Origin: Rhizophagus sp. LPA8_4_AMF
Taxonomy: Eukaryota > Glomeromycota > Glomeromycetes > Glomerales > Glomeraceae
Length of the DNA: 21,561 nucleotides
NCBI GenBank assembly: GCA_021464525.1
Contig: JADRCO010001192.1
Location: forward strand, 1 to 21,561
Reading direction: 5' to 3'
In this document: positions 1-10,560 of the stretch, one piece after another
Numbering within the stretch: position 1 is the stretch's first letter
How the letters are laid out: every line of letters starts with the position of its first letter
Position numbers and translations under genes: made by a program
Notes under the pieces: generated by a model
Databases searched by the model: none
Seen by the model: the letters and a program-made list of their open reading frames with translations, nothing else
What the model was told of the DNA's origin: nothing

Positions 1-44
1 ATTTTAAGTATATTTTAATAAAATTTTAAGTATATTTTAAGTAT
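1..44. repeat. 22-bp tandem duplication
   Basis: Two adjacent copies of a 22-bp AT-only unit beginning ATTTTAAGTATATTTTAA (1-22 and 23-44) differ only in their last few bases. It lies at the window edge, so the array may extend leftwards. No function is implied. Confidence 0.6.
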
Positions 45-523
45 AAAGACTTTTCATAGGGATATTCTAATGAAGTGATATCTAATAAATATAACTATTT
101 CCTTTATATAGTGAGTAAATAACATTTGCTCTAGTATATGAGAGCTTTATCAGTATTGCAAAATGTATATATTGTATTTGCAAAAAATTCTTTACCATTA
201 TAGCGAGTTCAGAATAAAACAGGTATAGAAAAAAGTATAATATATAGTTTGGCCAAAAATAAGCTTATTTTTTCTGTTCTTTTTTGTAAAAATTGTATTT
301 CTAATAAAATAACAATTTTTACATTTAAAAATATTATTCAAATTAACTTTAAATCATTAAACTGCTGTAGTTTTCTTTATTTCTTTCCAGCAAAAAAATT
401 ACACAGTAATTGATACGAATAGAATAATACTTATAGATATTATATAAAAAATTAGATATTATTTTTAAAGAAATAATAGTAACTAATAGTAAATAGATAA
501 TTTATTATTATAAAAGTAATTAT

Positions 524-796
524 TAGGGATGCTAATAGTTCAGTTTGGTTTAATTTAAAATCAAAGTTAAGTTAAACTGAATCAACTTAAATTATAAGTC
601 AAATTAATGGAAGTTAATTTTATCAATTCTATCAACTTCCATTAATCCCATCAATTTGGTTATATTGATTCCATTGATTCCATCAACTCTATTAACCTTA
701 AATTAAAACTGAACCATAACTTAAAAACCTCTAAGTTGTCAAATCAGACTGAATTCCATCAGTTTAGTTTGGTTTGATTTGAACTTAACAATATTA
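524..796. mobile_element. Non-autonomous hAT-like insertion (MITE), 273 bp
   Basis: The block is flanked by the perfect direct repeat AGTAATTAT (515-523 and 796-804, sharing one base with the element end), read as an 8-bp target duplication GTAATTAT. It starts TAGGGATG and ends AATATTA. The outer 20 bp match imperfectly in inverted orientation, sharing TG(C/T)TAA and GTTCA. The interior is made of CAGTTTGGTTT, ATCAA and CCATTAA words in both orientations, including perfect 12-bp arms TTAATGGAAGTT (604-615) and AACTTCCATTAA (634-645), and near-arms 538-556 and 699-713. No reading frame is present, so any transposase must come from elsewhere. The terminal match is the weakest part of the call. 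Confidence 0.6.
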
Positions 797-1495
797 GTAA
801 TTATAAAAATAGTCTTTTATTTTAATTTAATATTAAAACATATATATTATATATTTGTAAAATAAAAATATAATATTTTTTTAAAATAATTTTTTTTTTA
901 AATTAACAATTTAAAGTATAAACTAATATTTTAAGACCAAAAATCTTAGGTTATATTTTTTATAAAGAAAAAATCAGTTGCATATAATCACAAATATTTT
1001 ACCTGAAGTGGAAATTAGATACTTCATTATAATAAAATAATATTAGCTAATATGTTACTACTCTCATAATCAACTTTGCAATTCCCTAAAATTTACTTTT
1101 TTTTTATACATTTATTACCATTAATAATCTAATTGGGTTATTATCGTGTAGCTACTGGAAATTTCTAATGTATATTTGTATATAAAATGTATATTATTAA
1201 AATGCTCTTTACTATGTATTTTTACATTTTTAATTTTTACTATTATTAGAACAAATTTTTTAGTTACACAAACTAATGGCCGGGTATGATACAGATTTCA
1301 GAGGGTTTGGCCTTGAGTTTATTATTAGTAGATAATGTAAAACTTATATAATAATTGAGGGTACTGTGGCCCGCAAAATACGGTACATTCCGCAGTTTCG
1401 ATTTGGATATAAGATTACTTGGAGATTTTTTTTAAGAAAATATCGATAGAAAAAAAAATTGGTTATAATCTTTCTTACCATATTTAAAAAAAAAA
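797..1495. other. Gene-free stretch upstream of the FMO gene
   Basis: AT-rich sequence with no supportable coding region or RNA gene. A patch at about 1270-1405 is less AT-biased and contains a 19-codon ATG frame (1276-1335), too short to support as a gene. The last bases before the FMO start codon are a run of A, a favourable context for a fungal start. Confidence 0.5.
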
Positions 1496-3423
1496 ATGTC
1501 GAAACCTCGAGTCGCTATAATTGGAGCAGGACCATCAGGATTAACTAGCATTAAACAATGTATCGATGATAATCTTGAACCAGTATGTTTCGAAGCATCG
1601 GAACATACGGGAGGTCTTTGGAGATATACTGAAATTGATGATAAAAATGAAGATCCGCATTCTTCTATTTATAAAAGCATTATAATTATCACAAGCAAAG
1701 ACGTTATGTCCTTTACAGATTTTCCGGTTCCATATGAATGGCCAACATTTTTACACAATTCAAAAGTGGCAAGGTAAAAACAGTGTAAGAACATTTGAAT
1801 TTTCTCCGTTTATAAAAATACCATATAATATAACTACTATGATTTCTATCAATTATAGTTATTTTGATTTATACACAGAAAAATTCAAACTTAACCCTTA
1901 TATTCGATTCCAATCTCCTGTGAAACGATTATCAATTCAATCAGACAAAAAATGGAAGGTAACTTATTCGAATCCGAAAAATGAAGAATGTGAAGAAGTT
2001 TTTGAATACGTAATGGTATGCACTGGACATCATCGATATCCTCGGTTACCTAAATACATTGGAATGGATAAATTTATCGGAAAGCAGACGCACTCTCATT
2101 TTTATCGAAAGTAATTTAATGAAAGATTTTATGACTAATAAATTTATTCATACTAAAATTGCTGATTTAACTTTTCTTCTAATGGCTTATTAGACCAAGA
2201 GATTATGATAATAAAAGAGTTATTGTCGTTGGATGTGGAAATAGTGGAATGGATATTGCTGTCGAATTATCCGGAGTGGCTTCACAAGTGTATTTATGTG
2301 CACGTAAAGGAACTCTTCCGTGGATTCTTCCCCGTCGTATTTTTGGCAGCTTACCTTCTGATCACTTGGCAACTCGATTTAACACGTATCTCCCAGCATC
2401 TATTAGAGATTTAATAGTAAAAGCCATAGCACATTGCACAGTTGGTTCTCATCCACCCGAATTCGCCCCAAAGACAGCACCAAGTGCTAGTCATCCAACT
2501 ATTAAAACTGAATTTATGGAACGTGTTTCCACCGGTACGATTATTGTAAAACCAAATATTTCCGAATTAAAATCAGATAATTCAGTTATATTTGTGGATG
2601 GAAGTGTTTTAAGCGATATTGATGCGATCATATATGCTACTGGGTATGATATTAAATTTCCTTTTTTGGATAAAGAAACTATCAGTGGTGGCGAGAAAGT
2701 TGAACAGCAATTTGAAGAAGAATATAGAGAAAATTTGGTTTGGTTGTATAAATACATATTCCCTCCAAAATTACCTAATATTGCTTTCATCGGATTGGTT
2801 CAAGCTATTGGAGCTATTATGCCTGTTAGCGAATTACAAGCTCAATATGTTACAAGTTTATGGACCGGTAAATTATACTCTAAATTGCCAACTCAAGATG
2901 AGATGGAGGAAAGTATTAGAAGAAATCAAGAAACTTTGAGAAAACGATATTATCATGCCGCTAGACATACTATAGAAGCTGATATGATACCTTACATGGA
3001 TGATTTGGCTAAAGATATAGGTTGTTTACCCTATCTTCCAAAAGTATTATTGAAATACGGACCAAAATTATGGTGGCAAGTTTTGTTCGGCCTTCCATCA
3101 CCTATACATGTAGGTAAAAGAAGAAGAAAAAAATTTTTTAAAAAAATTTATTAATTTGTTCTCTTATTAGTATCGGTTATTTGGAAGACAAGCTTGGGAT
3201 GGTGCTGCAGAAGCTATTCGAAAACAAAACGAAGGTAACCTATATAATGAATTTATTTTACGAGACGCGTGTAATTCTAATAATTTATTGATGCTTTATA
3301 GGGAGTCCGGCAATTATAATGTGCGGTTATCCAGTGGCAATTATCTTTAGTATGTTATTGGGTTTGATTCTGATTATAATGATTAAATGGGGATTGATTT
3401 CAAGGTGTACGGGTCTATTTTAA
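1496..3423 (+). CDS. Flavin-containing monooxygenase (FMO), 5 exons, 543 aa
   Basis: Class B flavin monooxygenase, expected to use FAD, NADPH and O2 to oxygenate soft N or S nucleophiles; the substrate is unknown. Exons: 1496-1773, 1859-2110, 2194-3109, 3171-3234, 3302-3423. All introns are GT-AG (85, 83, 61, 67 bp) and the frame closes over 544 codons including stop. Visible motifs are the FAD site GAGPSG (residues 10-15), the FMO signature FxGxxxHxxxY as FIGKQTHSHFY (165-175), the NADPH site GCGNSG (190-195) and ATGY (325-328). The last exon adds a hydrophobic stretch at about 507-531 followed by KWGLISRC, a likely C-terminal ER anchor as in animal FMOs. Exon 4 encodes YRLFGRQAWDGA, the conserved FMO tail. 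Length is normal for the family and nothing is broken. Intron 3 uses donor GTAGGT at 3110; the better-looking GTAAAAG 4 bp downstream would break the frame. Family assignment is firm; location is inferred. Confidence 0.95.
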
Positions 3424-3834
3424 GGGATATGCCAAAAAATCCAATCTAGACGATAGAGAGTAGGATTATACAGATCCGTGAGATCAAGATCATTAAATAT
3501 AAAAACATCAATTTTACTTTTTAAGCAGCTACTTGATTTTTTTATTTACAGCAAAAATTTTATTTTAAAATAATAAAGTGTGTACAGTATATTATATTAA
3601 ACTTCATTTTGTCAGAAAAAATCCTAAAATATTTAATTAACAAATGACCATCTTCTTGTATAAAAAATAGCCTATATTAAAAAAATATATATATATGAAT
3701 TTATTCCTTTTCTAAGAAAGAAAAGGAAAGCGTGTTTTTTGCGATAACTTTAAAATTAAGCGATATCAAAAAAATATATGCCAAACATACGCTTGTAATT
3801 TTATTCTAGCATCTAAAGATCCAAAGGAATTTTT
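3424..3834. other. Convergent 3' intergenic region
   Basis: This lies between two converging stop codons. It is AT-rich and non-coding, and contains a perfect 10-bp hairpin, TTCCTTTTCT (3704-3713) and AGAAAAGGAA (3719-3728), with a 5-nt loop. The hairpin could help 3' end formation of either gene, but nothing in the sequence proves that. Confidence 0.5.
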
Positions 3835-4059
3835 TTATATAGACAACAATTCTACACCATAATTCTGCAAAAAAGCAACGGTTGCGGCAAATAATCCAGT
3901 AGAAATCAAGATATCAATGTTTCCCGGTCGTTTATCTTGAGCAAAAATTTCTTCTCGGAGAAATCGAGTAAAAAAATTTCCATCACTATTGCTTGAACTT
4001 CCAGAAGGCCCTCTACCTGAAGGACCAACAATAATTTGTGTGGATTGCGGTCGTGGCAT
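3835..4059 (-). CDS. Small tail-anchored protein, Tom6-like candidate, 74 aa
   Basis: Single-exon frame from ATG at 4059 to TAA. The N-terminal half (about residues 1-28) is polar, rich in Gly, Ser and Pro. A charged segment RFLREEIFAQDKRP follows, then one hydrophobic helix at about residues 48-66 (IDILISTGLFAATVAFL) and a short end, NYGVELLSI. This layout, with an xxENR/DKRP-type turn before a C-terminal helix holding LFAAxVxxL, resembles fungal Tom6, the small subunit that stabilises the outer-membrane TOM import pore. Tom6 proteins are short and diverge fast, so this is recognition by pattern only. It could be another mitochondrial or ER tail-anchored protein. Divergent from Sec61-alpha. 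That the frame is a real gene is likelier than the Tom6 name. Confidence 0.5.
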   Translation of the reverse strand: MPRPQSTQIIVGPSGRGPSGSSSNSDGNFFTRFLREEIFAQDKRPGNIDILISTGLFAATVAFLQNYGVELLSI

Positions 4060-4364
4060 AATTTTTGTATGCTCGAGAAATTAAAGATGGTGGCTTATTT
4101 TCCTTATTAATGAATTTTTTCAACCAATAATTCACTATCCATGCAGAATAAATCAACAAATCATCAATTGATAAGTGTTATGTACTACTTCAATTAAATA
4201 CATATGAAATCGTGGATGTGTATAATTGGTTCGCCTAGTTTAGATATTTGATTTATTAACTTTTTTTTTTATAAATATTCTTACACGACTTTTAAATTTT
4301 ATACTTTTATCTTACCAGTAACTAATTTATTTATCGGGCTTTTTTTATCGATTAACTGTTTTCA
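4060..4364. promoter_or_regulatory. Shared divergent promoter, Tom6-like / SEC61A
   Basis: 305 bp separate the start codons of two divergent genes, so both promoters and 5' UTRs must fit here or overlap. The sequence is AT-rich with T runs near 4260-4270 and no convincing TATA box. Assigned from gene geometry, not from a recognised motif. Confidence 0.5.
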
Positions 4365-6059
4365 ATGGGCTGTATGTATAATTTTTGAGTTTGATTTTGT
4401 TAATTTGTTATTTTCTTTCATTTTCAACTTGTATGTTTAATAGAAACTCAATTTTAAAATAGACCGATTTCTACATCTCATCAAGCCTTTCATGGGCATA
4501 CTTCCGGAGGTCATACCACCAGACCGAAAGGTATATTTAATCTTGTTGATAATTTAGCCGAGTGCTTGGTTTAAATTAATTAGAATAAGTGAGACTTATT
4601 TGACCACATTAATGTTTATAGGTTCTTTTTCGTCACAAAGTATTGTGGACAGCTGTCACACTTTGCATTTTTTTAGTGTGTTCGCAAATTCCACTCTATG
4701 GTATCATGTCCTCCGATTCTTCAGATCCCCTGTACTGGTTGCGTGTAATTCTCGCATCAAACAGAGGTACATTGATGGAACTCGGTATTACACCCATTGT
4801 AACTTCGGGCATGATCATGCAACTTTTGGCTGGTGCTAACCTCATTGAGGTTGATTTCAGTTTGAAAGAAGACAGAGCGTTGTTTAGTGGTGCTCAAAAA
4901 CTTTTCGCAATGGTCTTTGCCTTTGGTCAAGCTACTGTGTCCGTAATGACAGGGTTGTACGGTAACCCTTCCGAAATTGGAGCTGGTGTTTGTTTATTAC
5001 TTATTATCCAACTTGTTGTTGCCGGTCTTATCTCTATGCTTTTGGACGAACTTTTGCAAAAAGGATATGGGCTTGGTTCTGGCATTTCACTTTTTATCGC
5101 TACAAATATTTGTGAATCCATTGTTTGGAAGGCATTCAGTCCTACAACTGTTAATACCGGCCGTGGACCTGAATTCGAAGGAGCAATTATTGCTTTATTC
5201 CATTTACTTATTACCCGCAGTGATAAAACGCGTGCTTTGAAAGAAGCATTTTACCGAACAAATTTACCGAATATCATGAATTTATTGTCTACTGTGGTTG
5301 TTTTCGCTATTGTGATTTATCTTCAAGGTTTCCGTGTTGAACTTCCTGTAACATCTAATCGTTCCCGTGGTCAACGTGGAACTTATCCAATCAAACTTTT
5401 CTACACTTCAAATATGCCTATCATGCTCCAATCTGCTCTCACCTCCAATATTTTCCTTATCTCTCAAATGTTATACACTCGATTCCCGGACAATTTACTT
5501 GTTAGATTTCTCGGTGTTTGGACTCCTCATGAGGGGTCAAATCAAAACTACGCATCTGGAGGTCTTGCATATTTTATGTCTCCGCCACATAGTATCACAG
5601 ATTCTCTTTTAGATCCTATTCATACGACATTATATATTATATTTATGTTAACTGCATGTGCTCTTTTCTCAAAGACTTGGATTGAAGTTTCAGGTTCTTC
5701 ACCACGTGAAGTTGCAAAACAACTTAAAGATCAGGGTATGACAATTACTGGGCATCGGGATACTTCAACATATAAGGAATTGAAACGGGTTATTCCTACA
5801 GCAGCAGCTTTCGGAGGCGCCTGTATCGGTGCTTTATCCGTTCTTGCCGATTTGCTTGGTAAGTATCTGTGCAACATTGGATTATTATTTGTTTTATTAA
5901 ATTTATATGTAAGATTAATTAAAAAATTATTTTCGTTTTGAAGGTGCACTTGGTTCTGGTACTGGTATACTGTTAGCTGTCACTATCATATACTCCTATT
6001 TTGAAATGTTTGTTAAAGAACAAGTAGCTGAAGGTGGTATCGATGCATTTTCGTTTTAA
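4365..6059 (+). CDS. SEC61A: Sec61 subunit alpha, protein-conducting channel of the ER, 475 aa
   Basis: Pore subunit of the heterotrimeric Sec61 translocon, which threads or inserts nascent proteins at the ER membrane. Exons: 4365-4371, 4463-4530, 4622-5858, 5944-6059; introns of 91, 91 and 85 bp are GT-AG. The first exon is only 7 nt (ATGGGCT) with donor GTATGT. Joined to exon 2 it gives [13 protein letters not shown], the near-invariant Sec61-alpha N-terminus, which decides the start. Other family hallmarks are [17 protein letters not shown] and [16 protein letters not shown] before the plug region, [22 protein letters not shown], the cytosolic loop with [19 protein letters not shown], and the C-terminal [19 protein letters not shown]. 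Ten membrane segments are expected. Length matches the family (about 476). No defects seen. Confidence 0.97.
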
Positions 6060-6650
6060 TTATAATATTGAACATTTATTTTACAATACTCGTAACTTAG
6101 TTGACTTATATCATTAATTAGTTATATCATTTATTATTTCCTTGTAAATGTTTTCATTTTGCTCAAAAAAAAACAAATTTTGATTATAACATAAAATCAA
6201 TGAGAGATATATAGTAAAGGAGTTTTTTTAGATGAAGAGTGTGTGAAAAAAAAAATAATTATTTAATATATAGAACCATGCAACAAAGCACTAATAATAT
6301 ACATACAGACATTTTTCTAAAAAATAAACTGAAAAAAAAATTTTTTTTTTTCGGTTTGATTCACATAAAAAAGTTAGATTAACTTCCTTTTCTTTTAGTT
6401 TCTTATATTTACATATAAACATTTCAAATAAAATAAATTTAAAAGATCAAGATACTTTTATTTAATTAATATATTTTTCTTAACAATAAAAAAAAGGACG
6501 GAAATTCTAAAAACAAATATTAAACAATAATAATATATTTCTACATGAATGTAACAATCAAATAAAAATATAAAAAATTAGATTTTTATATTATATGTAA
6601 GAAAAGAAATAACGCTAATTCTAATCTGTCATAAATAAAACAATACCTAA
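6060..6650. other. Convergent 3' intergenic region, SEC61A / WW gene
   Basis: 591 bp of AT-rich sequence with A and T homopolymers (for example 6330-6350). No coding region, RNA gene or convincing repeat was found. It must hold the 3' UTRs of both flanking genes. Confidence 0.5.
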
Positions 6651-7898
6651 TTAATCATCACTAAGTAACCAAGATTTTTTCTTCATATCTTTTTTCTCTT
6701 TCTTTTTTTGTTTAAACATTTCAATATCTTTTTTATTCAACTTCTTTGGACTTTTTATCGAATCCCCTAATGAAGCTTCAGATGAAAGTCTTTTATTAGA
6801 AGCGGAAGAACCTCTAGATTCAGCAAATTGATCATAATCGAAAAAATAAGACATTTGTCTAATAGCTTTTGAATCGGCAGAAAATTTTTCAGGATTCATA
6901 GTAGGATCACGTTGAAACTTTCCAGTTCTTGCGTTGAATCTTGCAGTAACTTTATATTCACCATCATTTCCACCATGTTCTGCTAGAAATGAATGATAAT
7001 CTGAATCATTCGTTGTCGTTTGATTTTGATCATAATAAGGATCTAAATCAGCTGAAGAAGAAATTAATGAAGTTTGTTCAACTTTATCATCTTTTTCACC
7101 TTTTTCATCTTTTTCATCTCTTTCATCTCTTTCATCTTTTTCATCTCTTTCATCTCTTTCATCTTTTTCATGATGTTCGATTTGATCTTGTTGATCATTA
7201 TATCGAGAATTGGAAGTAGATGATGTTTTTTTTGTTTTTGATGAATTTCCATCAAGTTTAGTTTTAACTTCCTTATCAATCCTATCAAGAATAGATTCTA
7301 AAGGATTTATAGAAGGTTCCGTAGTCGTCACAGCAGTTGTCATATCTGAGGAAGCAGTTAAAGCAGAATGATCATATCCATAATAATAAGTTTCAGGATA
7401 ATAACCGTATTGAGAATAATAATAATCATGATGTGAATAATCATGATTAATATTTTGAGCTGCTAAATTATTATTATGAGGATTCTCCCAAGTAGTTTCA
7501 TTAGTTAAAGTATTCCAATAATAATATCCTTGAACGTTATCATCCCAAACCGCACTCCATACCGATAACGTTGATTGATCCTTATTTTCTTGTGAAATTT
7601 GTGAAATTTGTGAAATTTCATTCATATTCACATTATTGGAAGTCACATTTTCTTCTACTTGTTCTTCTTGATTCGAATCAATTTTATCTGAAACGTTATG
7701 GTTTTCAACATTTTTTTGTTGACTTTCAATTACATTTTCTTCTTCCAAATTTTCAGTGATCGCAAGAACTTTGTCCTTATTTATTTCACTTTGTACCTCT
7801 TGATCTTGAACATTCAAAGTGGGTTCGTTAGAATCTTTAGGTTTTTCTTCAACTTCTTTAGCTGAAAGGTCAGAATTAGTAAGTTGTGTAGAAGACAT
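6651..7898 (-). CDS. WW-domain protein with acidic/basic repeat, 415 aa
   Basis: Intronless frame. One WW domain lies at about residues 111-141 (VWDDNVQGYYYWN, then TTWENP), with the aromatic block YYYW and the second Trp at 137. It resembles the first WW domain of formin-binding protein 4; WW domains bind proline-rich ligands and are common in splicing and nuclear factors. A Glu/Asn/Gln-rich N-terminus and a Tyr-rich stretch (157-176) flank it. Residues 245-272 are a Lys/Asp/Glu/Arg repeat encoded by a 9-bp minisatellite. The C-terminus (about 315-412) has a distinct block, ARFNARTGKFQ, then IRQMSYFFDYDQFAE, then a Lys-rich helix ending KKSWLLSDD. I associate this arrangement with uncharacterised fungal WW proteins. 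Function is unknown; nuclear RNA processing is a guess. Divergent from the 8239 gene. Confidence 0.85.
   Translation of the reverse strand: MSSTQLTNSDLSAKEVEEKPKDSNEPTLNVQDQEVQSEINKDKVLAITENLEEENVIESQQKNVENHNVSDKIDSNQEEQVEENVTSNNVNMNEISQISQISQENKDQSTLSVWSAVWDDNVQGYYYWNTLTNETTWENPHNNNLAAQNINHDYSHHDYYYSQYGYYPETYYYGYDHSALTASSDMTTAVTTTEPSINPLESILDRIDKEVKTKLDGNSSKTKKTSSTSNSRYNDQQDQIEHHEKDERDERDEKDERDERDEKDEKGEKDDKVEQTSLISSSADLDPYYDQNQTTTNDSDYHSFLAEHGGNDGEYKVTARFNARTGKFQRDPTMNPEKFSADSKAIRQMSYFFDYDQFAESRGSSASNKRLSSEASLGDSIKSPKKLNKKDIEMFKQKKKEKKDMKKKSWLLSDD
7087..7167. repeat. In-frame 9-bp coding minisatellite, 9 units
   Basis: Nine consecutive 9-bp units, TCATCTTTT or TCATCTCTT on the + strand (one TCACCTTTT), lie inside the WW-domain gene and encode Asp-Glu-Lys/Arg triads. 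A 27-bp higher-order unit (two CTCTT types, then one CTTTT type) occurs twice in tandem. Because the unit is a multiple of three, copy change would alter protein length without a frameshift. Confidence 0.85.
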
Positions 7899-8238
7899 TT
7901 CTACTTTAATAAATTGGCTTACTTGCGAAGTAAAAAAAAAAGATACGAAATAAGATCCACACGTTTATCACGAGTAGTTAACGAGATTTATGTAAGATTT
8001 AATTTTGTGTTAATTTTTTTTTCGGATATTTATAATAGTATTTTATAATGATGTTAGTTGAAATTCTACTGAAAGATCAACCTTAGCGTGACACATTAAG
8101 CTTAATTTGGAAGAAAATAACCTGCATGAGTGCCGATATCAGATTGTCTTCTCACTCGATAAGTAAACAAACCAGAAACCGGAGCTAAACGAAAAACTTT
8201 ATAATTATCCTTTTTTTTTCACACAAAAACGCACCAAT
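7899..8238. promoter_or_regulatory. Shared divergent promoter, WW gene / AT-hook gene
   Basis: 340 bp lie between the two divergent start codons. AT-rich, with T runs at 8016-8023 and 8212-8219; no recognised factor site. Assigned from gene geometry only. Confidence 0.45.
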
Positions 8239-9456
8239 ATGACAACCAATACAATAACGAATGTGGAAACATTATCAGCAAAACAAAATAATAATACGTC
8301 AAAGTTAAACAACAACTCAACGTCAAACACAAGTTTAAATTTTTCAAAACATATAGCTCAAGGTAAATTTAGCTTTTTATTTATTATCATATTTGGCTGT
8401 GTTGAAGTGGCTTCATCTCCTTTCCTAACCCGTACAATTTTTAATAAAAAAAAAACCAGAAACCAAAAAAGATCTTAAAAGAAAGGCAGCGATTCAAGCA
8501 ACAGCTGGTATTTTTATAATAATAATTTTTTTTTTTTAAAAAAAAAAAAATAAATAATTTATTGTTGTAATAATAAATTATTGACCTCCTGACTTTCATT
8601 TTTTTCCTGAACCTTTTTTGGTTTGTACTCCTTTTGGTTAAATAATAATTTTAAGACTGGTAAGCTTTTTCTTTTTAAAAAAAAAATTATATGTATATAT
8701 TACACATATATACATATATATATTCATTTATAATAAGTATAACTCAATAATACAAATAAAAAAAAAAAAATTTTTAATAATCCTAACAAATCGGGCAATT
8801 GAAAAAAATTTTTTTTTTGTTAAACTTTTCCGTCGTTCCAATACGTTCCTTGATTATTCACGATCATTTTTGTGGATGACGATATTATTCATTATTAGGA
8901 ACAGTTTATTAATATGGGCAAGAAAACAACGTGGACCATATTATGACCCAACGACACGTATGTATCATGTTAGTCATAATTCGAAAAGATATTTTGCAGG
9001 ATATACCGAACAGGATGCCGAAGCGTGAGTTAATAATTATAATGATTAATTACTCTTCCTTCTGTCGCACCAAAATTAGATAAAAAAAGCTTTAGCCAAA
9101 TAAAAATTAAAATTAAAAAATTTTTTTGTGATGATGCAATCACTTTATGTACATCCGCAGTGAAGACGCTGCTGCGTCAACTAGTCAAGCTGCTAGTCAA
9201 CAAAAAGTGAATAGCAATAATCAGAATAACCAGTTTAAACCCATAGCTTCGATACATAATAGTGAAATCATTACTAAAGACATAGTACAAGTCGGAGGAG
9301 GTCACATGCCTGCTCGAGTTCCACACAATGGACGTCGTCCCGGTCGGCCAAGGTATAAAAATAATGCATCTTCGCATTTTGGATTTTTTTTTTTTTAAAA
9401 AAAAATAAAGTCTTAATTTCTGCATTATCCAAATTAGGAAAACCGATCATTTCTAA
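8239..9456 (+). CDS. Unrecognised protein with C-terminal AT-hook-like motif, 170 aa, 6 exons including a 4-nt microexon
   Basis: Not recognised. Proposed exons: 8239-8362, 8460-8507, 8656-8659, 8899-9024, 9161-9352, 9438-9456; all introns are GT-AG. Exon 2 ends in phase 1, whereas the only open frame of the 8899 exon needs phase 2. The 4-nt exon ACTG, the only AG-to-GT(AAGC) segment available between them, repairs this and yields ...QATADWNSLLIWARKQ. The protein is Asn/Ser/Thr-rich at the N-terminus, then has a basic segment TKKDLKRKAA (about 43-52) and a Tyr/Arg-rich core YYDPTTRMYHVSHNSKRYFAGY. A Gln/Asn/Ala-rich linker follows, and it ends GRRPGRPRKTDHF. The PGRPRK core resembles an AT-hook, suggesting minor-groove DNA binding; that role is inference. 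Reading through the last intron would instead end the protein in YKNNASSHFG and a Phe run. Exons 4 and 5 are more certain than the microexon. Confidence 0.65.
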
Positions 9457-10560
9457 AATATATTCAACAGCTCACTGACGGGTTTCAGTACTTGTTTTAA
9501 TCTTGTTTATAATGGAGATAGACTTTTTTTTAACTTATAATTCTTTATTTTTTTACTTTTATTATTTTTTTTTTTTTGACGTGTCATACTACAGTATATT
9601 ATTAATAGATTGGCAGCAGGCGAACGGGTGTTGCAATTGCTGTTAGCTGTTTTAAGTTTCTTTTTTTCTTTCATGGGTGGGGTTTCTTTTGTGTTCTGTG
9701 TTTTGTGTTTTGCATTTTTGTGCATAATAATCACTATTCAATTCTATCATTCTTTTAATAGAAGTTTTAAAAAAAATTTTTCTTTTAGATTAATAGATAA
9801 TGTTATGTTGTTTATAATATAATATTTATATATACATACATACGCACATATATATCTATCTATCTATTTAGTATCTTTCCGTGAATTTCAAGTATTTTTT
9901 AATTTTGTTTCTCATCTATCTTTAAATCTAATATTTATTTTACTTTTATTAATGATTGTCAATTCATTACATATTAAAAATAGTAAATTCAATAAAATAA
10001 AATACCATATTTACATTTGTATCACTAAATATATTTATATATCCGATATGCTATATTTTATACATTTATTGTATATAAATATATTGTCATTTTAAATTTT
10101 AATCGATCTCAAGAACGTGAATTTGTTTCTTAAAATGATTTGTATTTTAGTGAGCAAAAAAAAAGTCATACGTCGCGATTTTTTATTCTTTTTTTTTTCA
10201 AATCAACCGAATCGACTGCGAATCAAAGTTACACGAAAATCGTAATACTGATAATTATCATAAAATATCATTATATAAATATAGTACGGACTAAACGAAA
10301 TATCATCAATGAACATAAAATTCAGGAGTGAGAACTTGTTAAAAAATCATGGAACAGTTTTTTTTATACCTGTCACGAAAAAAAAGCAAATCTTATCAAA
10401 TTTTAGGTAAAATTAAAGCATTATTTGAAATAATAGAATATAAGATTATTAGATGATTTGATCATTTGATCATATCTGTCATCAAGATTTTTTACTTTCA
10501 ACAAAGGGTTAGTAAACTTGTATAAATCGAACTAAAAAAGGACAATGGGCAACAAAAAAA

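Noticed and set aside
1276..1335. 19-codon ATG frame in a patch of lower AT content
   Set aside because: Too short and unrecognised; no splice partner was found, so it cannot be told from chance or a fossil.
6989..7219. Frame rich in LFH repeats, + strand
   Set aside because: Antisense shadow of the WW gene's 9-bp minisatellite.
9610..9822. 70-residue hydrophobic frame, possible alternative last exon of the AT-hook gene (in frame after an ATAG acceptor)
   Set aside because: No ATG; after about 15 residues it becomes a simple Phe/Cys/Leu run from T-rich DNA, and the splice to 9438 already gives a clean stop.
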